Of a stretch of DNA of 64,000 nt, positions 59,954 through 64,000 are shown in pieces (the first letter of the stretch is position 1; each line of letters opens with the position of its first letter). This DNA is from Rachycentron canadum. Lineage: Eukaryota; Chordata; Actinopteri; Carangiformes; Rachycentridae. The DNA lies in the NCBI GenBank assembly GCA_038496675.1, contig CM076663.1, positions 12,800,163-12,864,162 on the forward strand. Direction: 5' to 3'. A model generated the notes under the pieces. It saw nothing but the letters and a program-made list of their open reading frames with translations, was not told the origin of the DNA and did not search any database. The translations under genes and the position numbers were made by a program.

Positions 59954-60091
59954 TCATGAGGGTTGTGATTCAGCAACATTTCGTTTGGAGATGATGGTCT
60001 CAAACTCCTCTCTGCTCAGAAGATTCTCTGTTATACTCTTGCTCTCCTCAAACTTTGGCAGAATGACAGCGATGTATCCTTCAGTGAAGGG
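59954..60091 (-). CDS. abitram: abitram coding exon 6 (residues 138-182) and stop
   Basis: Acceptor GAACAG before 60091. Encodes PFTEGYIAVILPKFEESKSI and ends VAESQPS, TGA at 59956-59954. 138 bases. Confidence 0.95.
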   Translation of the reverse strand, partial: PFTEGYIAVILPKFEESKSITENLLSREEFETIISKRNVAESQPS

Positions 60092-62380
60092 CTGTTCAGA
60101 TTTGACCAAGGAAAAACATTTCAAACTTATTTTGCCAATGTTCAAAGTTTTTCACAATAACACTATTAAAAATATATACAACTTACCTTTTCCAGTAAAA
60201 GTGCAGGTCTTTCTAAAATATTCTCATTGACCTCAAGAAGACGGCCCCGGATGCAGCTAAAATGATCATCAATGTGTGTGAGTCACCATGACAAACAAGG
60301 ATGCAATATTCAGAGGTTGAAAAAGACTCTTTCCTCACCTGTAGATTGTGTATTCAGTCTCATCTGTGCATGTTATCCTACACAGTGGTGCAAAATCAGT
60401 GAGGAACTGACCGCCCTACAGTGGGAGGGGAATGTATTGAGTGGCATTGAAAACCAAGCTGGCTTTTTGTGAGTAAAAGGTACAGAAAGAAGAAATCCAT
60501 GTACAAAATCATCTGAAGCTTCATTTTACCCGCTTGGATTTCCCAGACACTTTATTGTTCAGCCGACTGCAGCCACTACTGATCTGGTAATTGATGCTCT
60601 TGATTGTCCGTCCATTCTGAAGGATCGGGTGAGTCTCTGCTAATGTGACAACGCATATTCTGCAATAACAAATTTATCAGTGAGCCTTTAAAATGTATAC
60701 CAACAGGTAACAGTATCAGCATACAAGTCACTTATAGTGAATGTGAATTTAATACAGAAAAAACAGTAATGCACAAAACTTTGACACTTTCTATTAATAT
60801 TTTTGATAAATAGGATAGATAGGAGACTAAAACATATTCAAAGAAAAAGCTGAATAAAGAACAATGTAACAAGCAATCGTCTGTCTTGGATGTAATGATG
60901 TCACCTTTTTTGTGAAGATAAAGCTGTACATTATATTGTTTTATTGGTTTGCATTTAAATATTTGTGGAGAGATGCATAATATTAGACATCGCTCTCAAG
61001 CCAAAACCATATTGAGGCAACAGAAAGTAGCCTCAACAGAAACAATTAAAGAGCAGAGCATTACAGCATAAGTGTCTTTAAACCATCAAAATAATGTTTT
61101 CTTTTTTAGCTTTTATCATCGCCTCCTGCAGCCTGTACTTTAAAGCAGGATTTGAGATTATTGAGGTAACTTCAGGTTTAACTCTAGGTTTTCAGTCCTA
61201 AAACTGTGGTTCACTTGTTACCAGGGTGAATCACCATGGTTACTTATGCTGAACACCTAATGTTATCTGGGGCAGGTTAACTATTATATAGGGTCAGATC
61301 AAAATCTGTCAACATCCAAATTACTCACTGATCAGACCTGGAAAAACTGTAAAGACAGAGGGGAACAAGATTTTACAATTAATCAGATTTGTTTTTGCTG
61401 TTTGTTTTTAAGTATCATCACATTAAATAATTAGATGCCCAGCGAACTTTTCTGTTCTGAGGACATTTGCTGAAGGCTGCAAAAAGTTGAAACTTCAGTG
61501 AATGTTCCTGGAAACTTTGGCCAATGTTCCTGAAATGTTACCTGTTACCTCCTGGGACAATAACTATAACAAACAGGACTCTGGACAGTGATGATGCTTT
61601 TACTCTCATCTTCATCGCTGCAGCTTAGAATAACAGGAGACTTCATCAGGATAACTGGAAATAAAAACTAAACCCTTTGATATCTTTTACAAGAAAAAGT
61701 CAGACTGTCCTCATCAGACATGAACTGTGTCACTAAGACAAGTAATAAATCATAGGCTCAGTCTGACTTTAACCATTTATGCCTAGTCTTTCTTTTATAT
61801 TCCAGTCACCTTGTTGAATGTCACTAGAAAGTGGATTTTCAGACGTGTATCACGGTTTCCTCTCATAATATATCAAGTTTTATTCATGGTTCTGATGATG
61901 TAGGTTATAATAAAAAAAAACCTACCTCTTTCACATGAACCCCGGATGTGAAACCCAGGGTTAAGTGGGCTAATTGATAAAGAAAAGATATTCTAGGTAT
62001 GTTGAACTTTCTTTGTAGTCGAGGTCTCAGGTATCATTACCTGGTGAGAACTAGCGCACTACTGTTACCTGTTTGAATGCTGCAGGATGCAGTGGTCCTC
62101 ACACGGCTTCCCCTTCATGTCTGAATCAGATAACGACATTATTTTAAAATGTATCCGTGTCAGTATAAATGAAATGATGCCAGCTAAAAAGGAAACGTTT
62201 CGCTCCCTCTCCACTAAACCACTAAACTCAACTAACGCTGGCTGACGTTAGCCAGCTAGCAGTTAGCATCAGGGGAGCGTTGAGTCGCGTTTGTTTACCT
62301 GCTCTGAACCACCGTGTGTAATACCGGTCGATAACTGAAGGCGCATTTTCTTCCGTTTCCTTGTGCTCCGTGTCGTCCAT
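59954..62380 (-). CDS. abitram: Abitram (actin-binding transcription modulator, FAM206A/Simiate), complete, 6 coding exons
   Basis: Abitram is a small actin-binding protein of nuclear speckles and neuronal processes; the family has a lipoyl/GcvH-like beta fold and no lipoylation role is established. Minus-strand exons: 62380-62299, 62120-62069, 60659-60530, 60415-60339, 60256-60187, 60091-59954. They join in frame to 182 codons plus TGA (human about 181). Matching family motifs in order: SVIDRYYTRWFRA, KGKPCEDHCILQHSNR, ICVVTLAETHPILQNGRTIK, INYQISSGCSRLNNKVSGK, FLTDFAPLCRITC, IRGRLLEVNENIL and FTEGYIAVILPKFEESKSIT. All introns are GT-AG. The start chosen is the first in-frame ATG and gives the expected N-terminal length. 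It is tail-to-tail with ctnnal1, as in mammals. No defect is seen. Confidence 0.96.
60187..60256 (-). CDS. abitram: abitram coding exon 5 (residues 114-137)
   Basis: Acceptor TTTTAG before 60256, donor GTAAGT after 60187. Encodes CIRGRLLEVNENILERPALL. 70 bases. Confidence 0.94.
60339..60415 (-). CDS. abitram: abitram coding exon 4 (residues 89-114)
   Basis: Acceptor CTGTAG before 60415, donor GTGAGG after 60339. Encodes GGQFLTDFAPLCRITCTDET then EYTIY. 77 bases. Confidence 0.93.
60530..60659 (-). CDS. abitram: abitram coding exon 3 (residues 45-88)
   Basis: Acceptor TTGCAG before 60659, donor GTAAAA after 60530. Encodes ICVVTLAETHPILQNGRTIK and SRLNNKVSGKSKR. 130 bases. Confidence 0.94.
60660..62068 (-). 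other. abitram intron 2 (about 1.4 kb), probably with an old interspersed repeat
   Basis: Largest abitram intron. The part from about 61130 to 61985, including AGGGTGAATCACCATGGTTA near 61223-61242 and CACATGAACCCCGGATGTGA near 61934-61953, resembles non-autonomous DNA-transposon-like repeats I recall from teleosts. The resemblance is partial and boundaries cannot be fixed by eye. Confidence 0.4.
62069..62120 (-). CDS. abitram: abitram coding exon 2 (residues 28-45)
   Basis: Acceptor ATTCAG before 62120, donor GTAACA after 62069. Encodes MKGKPCEDHCILQHSN. 52 bases. Confidence 0.94.
62299..62380 (-). CDS. abitram: abitram coding exon 1 (residues 1-28)
   Basis: ATG at 62380-62378; an acidic start MDDTEHKETEENAPSVIDR followed by YYTRWFRA. 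Donor GTAAAC after 62299. 82 bases. Confidence 0.94.
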
Positions 62381-64000
62381 CAAATGAATCCACAACCTGA
62401 GCAACAACAAAAACACTTAGTTGTACTTCTGTCTCGGCTAGTCCACGAGTTTCCCTGTCGGACAGCAATGCGTGTGACACTGTAATGGTCCGTCTCTCCA
62501 ACGCAGCCGGAAACCATAAGACACGAAGGGTTCCGCAGACCCCCCCCCCCCTTCATTAGGGACTGAGGAGGTGAATTCAACAAGCACAATATATCAGAGT
62601 AAATCTCAATCAAATACAGCATGAACTTAAAGCTACATGGATATTATAAGGGGGGTGGGGGAGTGGCTGTTGATCAGAAGTTAAAGATAGCAATACAGCT
62701 GGTCAGCAACAAACAGCAACAACTACCCTCACCCAGTCCTTACAAGCATTATGTAATCAGTTTAGTTAAACCACAGAAAAACCTTCTTTTGACATTTTTA
62801 AACGGTATTAGTTAAGTTTTCTGATGATACATGTAACCGCTTGAGTCTTAACACTTGTTTTGGGCTTTACATACTAAAGCCTGCTATAATTAAACCTGAG
62901 AGACACAATATTTATTGTATTCCATTTGATTTGTGGTAATTTCATGAATTGAAACTGAAACACACTATATGATACAGGGCAAAGGTCAGTTCCTGCATTA
63001 TTACACTACCATGTCTGGTCAGCCTGTTTTGTAAAGGAATTTGGTGTTTTAATAGATAACAGAAAACAAACAGAAATCATAAAACTAATTATTTACAAAT
63101 AATTTTGTATCTTTGGACTGGAAGATTAATGTGGTAATGCTCCTGTTGTTGTAATTTGGTGTTAATACTTTTAACACGTGGTGGCAACTGTTTTTCACAT
63201 TGCCCACTAGATGTCAGAGTATTGCTAACAACTACAGGAGGGTTAGTTCGTAGTCTATAGTCAATGTGATAACCAATTCCATAGAACCCTTAAAAAGACA
63301 TCAGAGTTTAATTAACACAAAACTAAAGAAATGTCTCCAGCCATACAGTTCCAGATTGAATTCAACTGCATTTCTTCATGTGCAATAATAATAATAATTA
63401 TATATATAATAATGCACCATAGTTGTTATACTGTATGTCATTCTGTAGTGTCTGTGATCATCGTTGATTTCCATACTTTTAAGTATGTGTGCGTCATTTT
63501 GTTCACTTGACTGTAATGGTTCTTCCACATGGCAGGTAGATATTTAAGTATGTTAAATCTGCATCCCGGTGGACTATGTAATGAAGACATCTCAGAGAGA
63601 ATAAATCCGGTGTGAAGGAATGCTCTCCTCCCTGGATCTGACAAATAGCCCCTCTTTGACCCAGACCAATCCCATACCGAACATATCTGGCTCTACTTGC
63701 ACGCTAGGGAACATTTTTTTGGGAAATGGCATTGGTATGAGGCATATTTAGTAATGGTGACTTCATCTTAGTCACATAATTGAGAGAAAGAGAGCACAAG
63801 AGCGAGAGAGACTCGGCTGACATTTGGGTGCACAATGACTTTTCCATATATCTACTCACCATTACCGAGACTTGGAAAGTTTTACTTTTGTAATGAGTTT
63901 TTCCATTACTCCTCCGTCTGTGGTAGGCCAAAGTCTGCAATTAATTCAGAGATGAAACACAACACCATTGTGGAAACAGTGGACACAAAGGCAGCACGCC
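62381..64000. other. abitram upstream region and right flank, no gene recognised
   Basis: The part next to the start codon (about 62220-62530) has more CpG than its surroundings, fitting the abitram promoter. A C-run lies at 62540-62551. No ELP1 exon or other conserved coding segment is seen on either strand up to the edge. A one-mismatch CTCF-like sequence (CCACTAGATGTCAG) lies near 63206. Confidence 0.6.

Noticed and set aside
62381..62416. N-terminal extension of abitram with a hydrophobic start.
   Set aside because: It starts at GTG rather than ATG, and the family N-terminus fits the ATG at 62380.
62381..64000. Search for elp1 first exons next to abitram, as in human.
   Set aside because: No segment resembling the ELP1 N-terminus was found on the plus strand; the region appears non-coding.
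1..64000. Possibility of a novel multi-gene system (defence cluster, mobile cassette, biosynthetic cluster).
   Set aside because: The window is fully explained by three ordinary vertebrate genes, introns and simple repeats.

Overview
The window is intron-rich vertebrate nuclear DNA, almost certainly from a ray-finned (teleost) fish. Evidence: three vertebrate genes whose spliced products align exon by exon with the human proteins I know (ELP2, CTNNAL1/alpha-catulin, ABITRAM/FAM206A) but with clear fish-level divergence; many long CA/GT microsatellites; and degenerate interspersed repeats of types common in teleosts. I cannot name the species. There is no bacterial operon, CRISPR array, plasmid or virus. 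Most long open frames here are non-coding or low-complexity (translated CA/GT repeats); the real coding sequence is in short exons.

Layout. (1) Positions 1-8129, minus strand: the 5' part of elp2, with ten coding exons (978 coding bases, 326 codons) that join in one frame and contain the first WD40 repeats of this Elongator subunit; the gene continues off the left edge. (2) About 8130-14570: intergenic AT-rich DNA with one CA microsatellite and no gene I can support. (3) 14915-58169, plus strand: complete ctnnal1, 19 coding exons, 756 codons plus stop. Its first intron is about 25.3 kb, and the remaining exons lie in 40348-58169. The 3' UTR probably runs to about 59.7 kb. (4) 59954-62380, minus strand: complete abitram, six coding exons, 182 codons plus stop, tail-to-tail with ctnnal1. 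(5) 62381-64000: abitram promoter side and flanking DNA with no recognisable gene.

The genes do not form a functional pathway. ELP2 is a scaffold of the Elongator complex that modifies wobble uridines of tRNA. Alpha-catulin is a vinculin/alpha-catenin family cytoskeletal and signalling scaffold. Abitram is a small actin-binding, nuclear-speckle and neuronal protein. The ctnnal1-abitram tail-to-tail pair is the arrangement known from mammals. In human the next neighbour of ABITRAM is ELP1, whereas here the gene beyond the other side of ctnnal1 is elp2.

The most interesting small-scale signals are: an approximately 60-bp tandem duplication that spans the ctnnal1 stop codon; a perfect 14-bp inverted repeat beside a 75-bp CA tract in intron 3; a 55-bp duplicated segment at the end of intron 1; a GC-AG intron and a YY1-like site over the start codon in elp2; and an acidic open segment with a strong splice donor in the last visible elp2 intron. 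I found no convincing undescribed multi-gene system.
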